Below, piece after piece: positions 1 through 6,552 of a stretch of DNA of 32,570 bases (its first letter is position 1; each line of letters opens with the position of its first letter). The stretch is from G020353115 sp964389685 (GTDB lineage: Bacteria; Bacteroidota; Bacteroidia; Bacteroidales; VadinHA17): assembly GCA_964389685.1 (NCBI GenBank), contig CAYMFM010000044.1:1-32570 (forward strand), read 5' to 3'. A program made the translations under genes and the position numbers. A model generated the notes under the pieces. The model ran no database searches, was not told the origin of the DNA, and worked only from the letters and a program-made list of their open reading frames with translations.

Positions 1-5
1 AACCT

Positions 6-326
6 TCATTTTTTCACCATCTTCACTGCCGTACCGTATGCCAGCAATTCGGCTGCTGCTTTCATCACGGTTGAGGTGGTGAATCGAAGACAGACTATGC
101 CATCGGCTCCCATTGTCTCTGCCTCAGCTATCATCCGGTCGATGGCTTGTTCTCTTGATTCCGCCAGCATTTTGGTATATTCAGTTATTTCACCACCAAC
201 AAGGGTTCTGAGCCCGGCAACAATATCTTTACCAATATGTCTTGCCCGGATGGTGTTCCCTCTAACTATACCCAATGTCTTAGTGATTGTATAATCAGCA
301 AATTCATCTTGTGTGGTAATAAGCAT
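6..326 (-). CDS. YbjQ/UPF0145 family protein
   Basis: This 106-residue protein has the length and sequence pattern of the YbjQ (UPF0145) family, a small soluble family often called heavy-metal-binding on structural grounds but without a proven role. The family core is visible: GIVRGNTIRARHIGKDI near residues 19-35, LVGGEITEYTKML near 42-54, an EAETMGADGI stretch near 68-77, and the closing AAELLAYGTAVKM. It is the last gene of a minus-strand run of small membrane-protein genes, 32 bp after the preceding stop. The start is the ATG just before the conserved LITTQDE opening. The family call is secure, the function is not. Confidence 0.88.
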   Translation of the reverse strand: MLITTQDEFADYTITKTLGIVRGNTIRARHIGKDIVAGLRTLVGGEITEYTKMLAESREQAIDRMIAEAETMGADGIVCLRFTTSTVMKAAAELLAYGTAVKMVKK

Positions 327-358
327 TTCTCTGAGATTTGGTAGCTAAAAATTGATTT

Positions 359-565
359 TTATTTGTCAACATTCTTTGAATAGTGATCATCTTCTTTATT
401 CTGCAGGCGGTCAGTGATCACCTTGATCAGAAGGAGACCCAGACCCAGTATTGCCACCAGGCCTATCAATCCAAACGGAAAGGCAATGATCAGACCAACA
501 ATCATGGCAATGATCCATATGATGACAACAATTGCCAGCAGGAAATATCCAATGTATTCCATCAT
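359..565 (-). CDS. small two-TM membrane protein
   Basis: A 68-residue hydrophobic protein that I do not recognise as a named family. Residues 5-28 and 31-50 are almost wholly aliphatic and would form a helical hairpin, followed by a short charged tail (residues 52-68, DRLQNKEDDH). It lies between the DUF2752 gene (39 bp upstream) and the YbjQ-family gene and is on the same strand, so it is probably co-transcribed with them. The lack of a competing reading frame and the clear membrane-helix pattern argue that it is real. No function can be assigned. Confidence 0.65.
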   Translation of the reverse strand: MMEYIGYFLLAIVVIIWIIAMIVGLIIAFPFGLIGLVAILGLGLLLIKVITDRLQNKEDDHYSKNVDK

Positions 566-604
566 GTTAAGGTTATTAGTTTAGTATTCCTTATATAATT
601 GTAT

Positions 605-1045
605 TTACCCCTGAAGTTCATGAACAAACCGGATAACCCAATAACCGATCCATCCGATAACAGCAAGGATCAGGGTCAGTTTTTTCATCCTGGAACTCAG
701 GTTTACGTTAATCTTCCTCCCGGTGATCGTTTCAAAAATCAATGTTAGAAGAAGGATCAGCAATACCGCATAGAGGATGGGCCCGAAAAAATGATGCGAA
801 AAAGAGTTTCTCAGATCGAAATGGGCAACTTCATAAAAAGAGTGAGTCAGTCCGCATGTAGGACAGCTATATCCGGTAAGGCTTTTGAAATAACAATCCG
901 GTAAAGGAAGCCGGTCCGGATTCACCACGGCTGGTGCAACCAGGATGAAAAACAGGAAGACAATTGCCAATAGCCTGCCCGGAATATATAGCAATCGATT
1001 ATTCCGCACCTTAATCCGTATGGTCAGCAGGTCGGTTGAGATCAT
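605..1045 (-). CDS. DUF2752 membrane protein
   Basis: A 146-residue membrane protein of the DUF2752 family. The hallmark is CPTCGLTHSF at residues 61-70, a CPxCGxT/S motif sitting just after the first helix (about 25-42). Two further hydrophobic segments lie near residues 86-106 and 122-140. The two cysteines suggest metal or redox chemistry at the membrane face, but no member of the family has an established activity that I know of. DUF2752 genes often sit beside other small membrane proteins, as here. The gene is 39 bp after the end of the upstream polytopic protein on the same strand. Confidence 0.85.
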   Translation of the reverse strand: MISTDLLTIRIKVRNNRLLYIPGRLLAIVFLFFILVAPAVVNPDRLPLPDCYFKSLTGYSCPTCGLTHSFYEVAHFDLRNSFSHHFFGPILYAVLLILLLTLIFETITGRKINVNLSSRMKKLTLILAVIGWIGYWVIRFVHELQG

Positions 1046-1084
1046 TTCGGTAGCTTCAGTCGGTTTTATTTTATCACCCTGTTG

Positions 1085-2023
1085 TCAGGCTTTTTTAACT
1101 TCTCCTTCTGTTTCCGATGCCGGAAAAACATTGAACTCGGGTCCGAATTGACTGAGAAATTCCACACTGAATGCCCTGAAGGTGTAAGAAACCGGCAGGA
1201 AAACAACGGATCCGATGTAGGGAATAATCAGCAACAGTATACCGATGCAACAGGTCATTAATCCAAAAACAATAACACAACAGATCACAACAAGGATCAG
1301 AAAGAAGATGATGATCCCATAGAGGAGAAAATAGCCGAAATACCGGCTCATTAGGGGGAGAAACTGTCCCCACGCCTTTGTAGCAGAGATCCTGTGCTTG
1401 AACATGACTGGTACAACAAAGTCTTTCAGAAACAGGGATATATAGCTGGTAATGATAAAAAAGGTTAAGAAAAGCAGGACCATCCCCATGATGGTATAGA
1501 CTTTCTGTGCGCCGGTTATATCCCCCTGAATCATTCGGGCGATCAGTCCGAAGAAAAACAGCACGATCAGGATGACAGCCGCAAACACAATGATTCCGTA
1601 GACCAGGCGCCAGAGAAAGAGGGAATCCCCTTCCCTGCGGTATTCATGCCATGGTTTGGTGACTTCCGCCTTATCATGCACTACATTGTAAAGGAACATG
1701 AATCTTCCGCGTGATGAGAGCCAGGCAAACACCACAACGACTACGATAGCAAAGAGAATCCCAAACAGGATCAATCCAGCCCATGCCGGGTGTGCCATTA
1801 ACCAATCCCATGCGATAGAAGGGAAATCAACAATGTCCTTAAAATCGTGATGGTGGTCCCATTTGTTGCTTCCTCCTCCACTTCCTCCAGGTCCGTCTAG
1901 CAACATAGCAAGGAATGCAGTGAATCCGACTACAAACCATTTTCCGAGATCGAAAGGCTGAAAGAGTGCTTTTTTCATGCGGTCCCAGCCCCGTGAAAGT
2001 GCGTCAAAATAGGTTATATTCAT
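1085..2023 (-). CDS. polytopic membrane protein of unknown function
   Basis: A 312-residue integral membrane protein with about six helices (near residues 28-43, 81-103, 138-164, 172-200, 230-258 and 260-284). The N-terminus DALSRGWDRMKKALFQPFDLGKW is amphipathic and resembles the entry segment of bacterial membrane proteins sometimes annotated DUF4013/DUF7544-like. A loop at residues 44-61 is rich in Gly and contains three consecutive His (WDHHHDF), a possible metal-binding or flexible segment. It leads the minus-strand group that continues with DUF2752, the two-TM peptide and YbjQ. Family assignment is tentative; the coding call is firm from length and hydrophobicity pattern. Confidence 0.75.
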   Translation of the reverse strand: MNITYFDALSRGWDRMKKALFQPFDLGKWFVVGFTAFLAMLLDGPGGSGGGSNKWDHHHDFKDIVDFPSIAWDWLMAHPAWAGLILFGILFAIVVVVVFAWLSSRGRFMFLYNVVHDKAEVTKPWHEYRREGDSLFLWRLVYGIIVFAAVILIVLFFFGLIARMIQGDITGAQKVYTIMGMVLLFLTFFIITSYISLFLKDFVVPVMFKHRISATKAWGQFLPLMSRYFGYFLLYGIIIFFLILVVICCVIVFGLMTCCIGILLLIIPYIGSVVFLPVSYTFRAFSVEFLSQFGPEFNVFPASETEGEVKKA

Positions 2024-2092
2024 AACGATAAAATGTTTGGTTAGTTGTTTGATGGTTTTAATGGATGATTTTCTCTCTATAAAAGCAAAGGA

Positions 2093-2983
2093 TCATTTTT
2101 TTGAAAGCTCAACAACGGAGTTGATCTTCAGATTCATCGGAAACGTAAACGTTTGTGCTCCCGATGTTGAGACCGTGCTCGGGGTAGTGCTATCCATGGT
2201 AGATTTTACATAGAACCCTTCTTTGTAGGCGAAATACCAGGTCATTACTCCCTCTACATCCCCTTCTGAGGTAAGTGTTATCCCCTGTGCACTTTGAGTC
2301 CCGTCCCGGGAGCCACTGATCTGGGAGACGATCTTGACACATTCATACCCGTCTACGGTTTCTATCCCTTCAAATGTGTTATCACTTTTAAGGATCATGA
2401 CCACCTCTTCATTTTCGGAAGTCTCATTGATGGTATCGGTTTCAGACCAGGTATCTCCTATCTTGATCCTCTGATCGGGAAGATCGGGAAAGAACTGTTG
2501 GAAATGGAGTGCAATGCTGCGGCTTCCTGCCTGGGCAATGGAATATTTGATCGGTTCAGCCCCGGAAAGATCAAGCTCTTCGCCTTTATCCGACAGGTCC
2601 ATCTTGAACCGTTTCCCCAGTGTTTCGCTTACATCCGCTGAAATGTTCATCATGGGACTTCTGACAAACATTCCCAGAGTATCGAGGGTGATATCCAGTG
2701 TAAGCTTCCCCTCTGAAACGGATACCGGCTTCATATCAAACGCCAGAATTTGTTCAATATCAGCACCAATTGATTGACCCTGGATTTCCATTGTCTGGTT
2801 TATATCACTCTCTGACCGGTAAAAGAGTCCTGTTTCCGGTGGTAATTTATAAGATAGGGTTAACCCCGTTTCCGGGCTCTCAGCCAGCGGTTTTTTAGCC
2901 GCACAACCAGCCAGAAAAAAGACTACAGGCAAAAAGAAAATTGCCATAGTCATTGCATTTCTGATTCGTTTACTATTCATCAT
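2093..2983 (-). CDS. lipoprotein, DUF6263-like
   Basis: A 296-residue predicted lipoprotein. The signal sequence ends in the lipobox LAGC (Cys at about residue 27), followed by AAKKP, so the protein should be anchored to a membrane. The rest is beta-rich and begins with a TLSYKLPPETG segment followed by a MEIQGQSIGADIEQ strand, a pattern seen in Bacteroidota DUF6263-type lipoproteins; that assignment is tentative. The gene follows the regulator gene on the same strand with an 88-bp spacer holding two 14-bp direct repeats, and is followed after 69 bp by the polytopic membrane protein. Function unknown. Confidence 0.75.
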   Translation of the reverse strand: MMNSKRIRNAMTMAIFFLPVVFFLAGCAAKKPLAESPETGLTLSYKLPPETGLFYRSESDINQTMEIQGQSIGADIEQILAFDMKPVSVSEGKLTLDITLDTLGMFVRSPMMNISADVSETLGKRFKMDLSDKGEELDLSGAEPIKYSIAQAGSRSIALHFQQFFPDLPDQRIKIGDTWSETDTINETSENEEVVMILKSDNTFEGIETVDGYECVKIVSQISGSRDGTQSAQGITLTSEGDVEGVMTWYFAYKEGFYVKSTMDSTTPSTVSTSGAQTFTFPMNLKINSVVELSKK

Positions 2984-3018
2984 GGTATTAGATTAGAAAA
3001 TTGCATAATTATTTTAAA

Positions 3019-3065
3019 ATGAATTTTACCTGTAGATTTCCTCAACAAAATATGAATTTTACCTG
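3019..3065. repeat. twin 14-bp direct repeats, possible operator
   Basis: The 14-mer ATGAATTTTACCTG occurs exactly twice, at 3019-3032 and 3052-3065, 33 bp apart start to start (about three helical turns). Both copies lie in the 88-bp spacer between the winged-helix regulator gene (stop at 3072) and the start of the lipoprotein gene at 2983. Position and spacing fit a binding site for a DNA-binding protein ahead of the lipoprotein gene; this is inference. Confidence 0.6.
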
Positions 3066-3071
3066 AGATAA

Positions 3072-3671
3072 TCAAGGATCACACTCGATCACTTTCAAAT
3101 CTGTTAACAGATTCACAATATCAAAAATTTCGCACTCATGAATGGCTTCAATTCCAGCACTCTCCATAATTGCACCTATGGTCTTCGGCCTTGCACTAGG
3201 GAAAGGCAGATTGAACATAAACCTGCCCTGTGGTTCAGTAAGGTTAATTTTTCGCTCTTTCCCGTCACGCCCCTCTCCTATCCAGATTACGACACTGCTG
3301 ATAAATTGGCCGTAGCGAGCAGTGATAAAACGTACCCTCGCATTCTGTTTTTCTCTGACCTTTACAGATAATCTCTCCTTATGCGATACATCTGATTTTA
3401 ACAGTCCAAGATCAATTTCCAGAGAAATTTTCTCCTCCGTAAGGGAATATCTGAAATAGGGTCGCTTCTTTTCATAAACCTCCTCTTTCATTACAATATG
3501 GAGTGAAGCCATTGCTTCAAGAAAATCCTGGACTGTCTTAACATGAAGGTTTAGCCGGGAAGCTGCCTCCGAGGCAGATACATTATGGTAAGTTTGAAGT
3601 AGCCGGAAGATATCTTTTGCATACTCTTTCGATATATAATGACCAAATATAGCTGCACTTTCAAAGTTCAT
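3072..3671 (-). CDS. winged-helix transcriptional regulator
   Basis: A 199-residue soluble protein with an N-terminal ArsR/MarR-like winged helix. Residues about 18-60 (RLLQTYHNVSASEAASRL, then KTVQDFLEAM) match the helix-turn-helix core, and 63-80 (VYEKKRPYFRYSLTEE) fits the beta-wing. The C-terminal part includes a second region (about residues 164-196, IGAIMESAGIEAIHECEIFD) that could be another winged-helix-like unit or a dimerisation domain. It starts 4 bp after the stop of the upstream membrane protein, so the two are almost certainly translated from one mRNA. Possible targets are the direct repeats just downstream. I cannot name the subfamily. Confidence 0.72.
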   Translation of the reverse strand: MNFESAAIFGHYISKEYAKDIFRLLQTYHNVSASEAASRLNLHVKTVQDFLEAMASLHIVMKEEVYEKKRPYFRYSLTEEKISLEIDLGLLKSDVSHKERLSVKVREKQNARVRFITARYGQFISSVVIWIGEGRDGKERKINLTEPQGRFMFNLPFPSARPKTIGAIMESAGIEAIHECEIFDIVNLLTDLKVIECDP

Positions 3672-3675
3672 TCCG

Positions 3676-4482
3676 TTATCGCGAGATTGGATGTATTTGC
3701 ATAGTATTTATTCTCTCAATGATCCTGTTCGAATCCCCTGTACTAAAGTGCTCAAAAAATTCAATAAATAGCTTTCCCAGAGAAGCACAGAGCTGATCAA
3801 AAGATAAGGCATCTTTATACTTTAAATAGTCGGTTCTGGAAATGTATACAGATACGTTACCATCCCTGTCAAACCTGACCCATGTCGTATCCAGATAATC
3901 TGTCAATATTCCAACCTGCCTGGTTAATTTTGAATTGACAGAAATCACAATACTGCCGTTCTCAAAATACGGGATAGCAATCAGGTGTTTGTGTAAAAAC
4001 CGGGCAAATTCCTGGATTTTAGTTCCGGAACTTGAAACCTTACCCGCAGGAAGAGGCCTTTCAGTAAAACCTGCCTTTGTTTCATCCACCGGGAGGGCAG
4101 CAAGCTCAAGTATCTCACGGGAGCGCCATGTGAGCTTTCGGGAAAATAGCAAAACAAGCACCCAAATTCCAAACACGATGAAGAGAATACCCAAAATGCT
4201 ATTAAATGAATAGATCGGATGAAATCCAAACAATAAAACGGAGACAGAGAGTGCAGAACAGGTGAAGAGAAATAAGGTGAATACCAGAAAGCCAAAATTC
4301 TTTGTCCTGATGAATATTAAAAAGATAAGAAAACCATAGGAAAATGTGATCAATGCTACCAATGCAAAAACAAGAAACAGTCCCATGGCAAGCATAAGAA
4401 GAAGTGCATAAAGACTGATTGTAATTCCAATTATTGATCCAATCCCAAGTGTTGCAGGTTTTAACTTATGAAAAATTTGCAT
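3676..4482 (-). CDS. four-TM membrane protein with cytoplasmic tail
   Basis: A 268-residue protein that I do not recognise. The first half (residues about 12-118) is a block of four hydrophobic helices. The second half (about 125-268) is soluble, with a mixed alpha/beta character (SIVISVNSKL, WVRFDRDGNVSVYI) and a long helix near the end (LCASLGKLFIEFFEHF). The arrangement suggests a membrane sensor or anchor with a cytosolic domain. The next gene, 4 bp downstream, encodes a winged-helix regulator, so a membrane-to-DNA signalling pair is a reasonable hypothesis. A 42-residue TM protein gene lies 105 bp upstream. Confidence 0.68.
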   Translation of the reverse strand: MQIFHKLKPATLGIGSIIGITISLYALLLMLAMGLFLVFALVALITFSYGFLIFLIFIRTKNFGFLVFTLFLFTCSALSVSVLLFGFHPIYSFNSILGILFIVFGIWVLVLLFSRKLTWRSREILELAALPVDETKAGFTERPLPAGKVSSSGTKIQEFARFLHKHLIAIPYFENGSIVISVNSKLTRQVGILTDYLDTTWVRFDRDGNVSVYISRTDYLKYKDALSFDQLCASLGKLFIEFFEHFSTGDSNRIIERINTMQIHPISR

Positions 4483-4587
4483 GGTTCGCGCTATTTAGGT
4501 TACCGGTCAACTTCTAAAAACATATTACTGACGGAAGAAGTAAACCTGTTCATGACTTGCATATTGTATCATAGGTTTTGAATTAGA

Positions 4588-4716
4588 CTAGAACAATCCC
4601 AATGCAATTGGAATGAAGGTCAGAATTACTAGAAAAATAAAAACAGTCAGAACTGCAACCACAATTAAAAGAGCGGTTTCAGGTTTGGTTGGTTTGTTTT
4701 CTTCATTTATTCCCAT
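4588..4716 (-). CDS. 42-residue single-TM microprotein
   Basis: A short reading frame from ATG at 4716 to TAG at 4588 encodes 42 residues. The N-terminus is charged and polar (MGINEENKPTKPETA) and residues 15-42 form one continuous hydrophobic helix ending LGLF. Support for reality comes from a consensus Bacteroidota promoter at 4785-4815, about 65 bp upstream, and from the lack of any other gene that this promoter could serve before the membrane-protein gene at 4482. It may be the first gene of the transcript that carries the membrane protein and the regulator. No function is known; small single-TM proteins often modulate larger membrane partners. Confidence 0.6.
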   Translation of the reverse strand: MGINEENKPTKPETALLIVVAVLTVFIFLVILTFIPIALGLF

Positions 4717-4784
4717 CTGGTCAGTATTTTATATTATTATTCAAATATTTTATAATTTATATACTTTACGTTTTATAAACTATA

Positions 4785-4815
4785 CAAATGTATAATATGA
4801 CGATTAAAAATCCAA
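4785..4815 (-). promoter_or_regulatory. Bacteroidota-type promoter (TTG-N20-TACATTTG)
   Basis: On the minus strand a TTG (4813-4815) is followed after 20 bp by TACATTTG (4785-4792). This is a full match to the Bacteroidota -33 TTG and -7 TAnnTTTG consensus with normal spacing. It lies just past the terminator of the carboxypeptidase operon and points at the microprotein gene at 4716. Predicted transcript start is about 4779-4781, giving a leader near 64 nt. Confidence 0.6.
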
Positions 4816-4827
4816 ATATTTTCAAAG

Positions 4828-4864
4828 AAAAAAGTCGTCAGACGAATCCAAATCGCCTGACGAC
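4828..4864 (-). terminator. intrinsic terminator after carboxypeptidase operon
   Basis: Perfect 8-bp arms GTCGTCAG (4834-4841) and CTGACGAC (4857-4864), extended inward by CGA/TCG after one mismatch, form a GC-rich hairpin. Read on the minus strand it is followed at once by six T (4833-4828). It is 48 bp after the stop of the M14 gene at 4912, which it should terminate. Confidence 0.82.
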
Positions 4865-4911
4865 ACATATTTACTCGAAATATACCTTCAGTTTATTAGC
4901 TTCTTTGCTGT

Positions 4912-5331
4912 CTATGATCCAACCTTAATAGTTATCTTTTTTGAATGTTTTCCTCCCATTTTTGATTCAACAAATGGTTCAATCCACCCGTTTGATCCAT
5001 TCATTTTGACCAGTCCCCGGAATTTCAATGTTTCTTTACCTTTTAGCCGGAATTCTGTATCCTTTCCTGTAATGGATTGATAGGTTGAGCTGTTATCGAG
5101 TGGATCAAAGATCGTAACATCTTCCATCAGGTTAATGATTTCAATGTTATCCGATGAATGGATGGTCAGTTTATCTTTTACTGCTCTTTCGAGCTTCACG
5201 GACCGATCTGAGGCGGTTGGATATACCCGGTCATTCTTCACCCACACTTCAAGCCAGTAAAGATCGTCTGTTTCCGGTTTAATGAGCACCTTATCTATCT
5301 CTATTTTAGGAAACTGGCTGGCACAGTAGAG
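4912..5331 (-). CDS. M14 zinc carboxypeptidase, C-terminal part (broken by gap)
   Basis: This 139-residue piece, open at its 5' end on the scaffold gap, is the C-terminal part of the carboxypeptidase whose N-terminal part is at 5432-6538. Its first residues LYCASQFPKIEIDKV align with LFRATLLPEVEITDA in the neighbouring full-length paralogue, which marks the end of the peptidase domain. What follows is a beta-sandwich-like tail (WLEVWVKNDRVYPT, later LKFRGLVKMNGSNG) of the kind that trails many secreted M14 enzymes and the paralogue, where it includes a similar KYKVVEVTVNVEN strand. Reading frame resumes cleanly at the gap edge. The stop is followed by a strong terminator. Confidence 0.8.
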   Translation of the reverse strand, partial: LYCASQFPKIEIDKVLIKPETDDLYWLEVWVKNDRVYPTASDRSVKLERAVKDKLTIHSSDNIEIINLMEDVTIFDPLDNSSTYQSITGKDTEFRLKGKETLKFRGLVKMNGSNGWIEPFVESKMGGKHSKKITIKVGS

Positions 5332-5431
5332 NNNNNNNNNNNNNNNNNNNNNNNNNNNNNNNNNNNNNNNNNNNNNNNNNNNNNNNNNNNNNNNNNNNNN
5401 NNNNNNNNNNNNNNNNNNNNNNNNNNNNNNN
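5332..5431. other. scaffold gap (100 N) inside M14 gene
   Basis: Exactly 100 N separate two halves of one carboxypeptidase gene. Alignment by eye to the paralogue at 6553-8676 suggests that roughly 105-115 residues (about 330 bp) are missing, so the 100 N is a placeholder. The missing part should carry the catalytic glutamate, which is E430 in the paralogue (TTELWNP). Confidence 0.95.
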
Positions 5432-6538
5432 CGTCTGAACATCCATATCGTGCTGGTAATCAGCAGTTACCTGCCGGTTGAACAGTTGGGCATACTTATT
5501 CGTTTTGCGCATTTGTTCCAGTCTCTGCTCAATTTGTTCATCTGCTTCCTGGCGTTGCTCCCGGGAAAGATCTCTCCGGCTTTCCGGCGGTGCCTGAAAC
5601 ATGATCAATCTGCCGGTATTATGATAATGGAAAGAGGCGAAAATATTTGGATGCGCGAGTTGAAACTCAAACACATTTCGGGTTTCTGACTCAGACATGG
5701 GGTATGGGTTACCTGCCTGCAGGTTCCATCCATAGGGAAAATTCCTGTTCGGATCGGGACCACCGAGATCATCTTCATTGATCATCCCATCCCCATCGTT
5801 ATCAAAACCTTCAGAGCCGATTCTTCGAAACCTCATACACTCCTCTTCAGGATCAGCTACCAGTAAAAATCTCCGCTTGTCCGGTGAAAGTTTAAACATA
5901 CCATCCGGATCTTCAATATACATGTCTGACAATTCACAATCACCATCCACATCCTCTGTTTGATCTTCATCATATAAACCATCCCCATCATTATCTTCAG
6001 GACGGTAGGTCTCCCTTGGGTTATTTGCTGTATTCGGCTGCGTCACATAGGAATCATTGGCATCTACATTCAATCCCGGAAGGATATAAAATGTTGTACT
6101 ATTAACCAGTTCATAGACATAGGGATCGTAATCATAGCGGGTAAGGAGGTACCACATCAGGTAGAGTGAACAGGTTATACCGTTCACTTCATTCCCGTGA
6201 ATTGCACCGTCGACCCACATGGCTGGTTTCGAAGGATGATCACCGGTGGATTTTGCAGTGATGGTAATCAGGTACTGATCCCTTCCCATCCTGCTTTTTC
6301 CAATACTTTCAATGTCAGAAAGATGTGGATATTTCTTCTGGATATCATGCATTATCCCGGTCCATTCATCAAAGGAATAGTATCGTTTCCAGCTGATCGG
6401 AAAATCAAGCTCCCCGTGATAGCCGCCCGGACTTTCCTGCTTTTTATCCTGCGCGAAGAGGGGCATACTCATCAGAAAGGCAAGAACGATCAGCACGTTA
6501 TAAACAACCTTTTTTTGAAAATATGTTCGTTTTTTCAT
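5432..6538 (-). CDS. secreted M14 zinc carboxypeptidase, N-terminal part
   Basis: These 369 residues begin with a signal peptide (about 1-29, ending PLFAQ). The M14 zinc site is visible: HGNE (H114, E117) and H306 in FHYHNTG. PDPNRNFP (261-268) carries the Asn-Arg pair that binds the substrate carboxylate. Between these lie acidic DxDGDG-type loops at 182-192, 196-200 and 246-256, probable calcium-binding insertions. A charged helical stretch (about 322-348, rich in Q, E and R) precedes the gap. The gene is the second of a tandem M14 pair, 14 bp after its paralogue, and is completed at 4912-5331. Substrate unknown; it probably trims extracellular peptides. Confidence 0.9.
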
Positions 6539-6552
6539 GGTTTGCCCTCCTG

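Noticed and set aside
2294..2641. Plus-strand 115-codon frame
   Set aside because: It is antisense to the lipoprotein gene, whose signal and lipobox make the minus strand the coding one.
4613..4795. Plus-strand 60-codon frame
   Set aside because: It lies antisense to the microprotein and its promoter, and its end is AT-rich low-complexity sequence.
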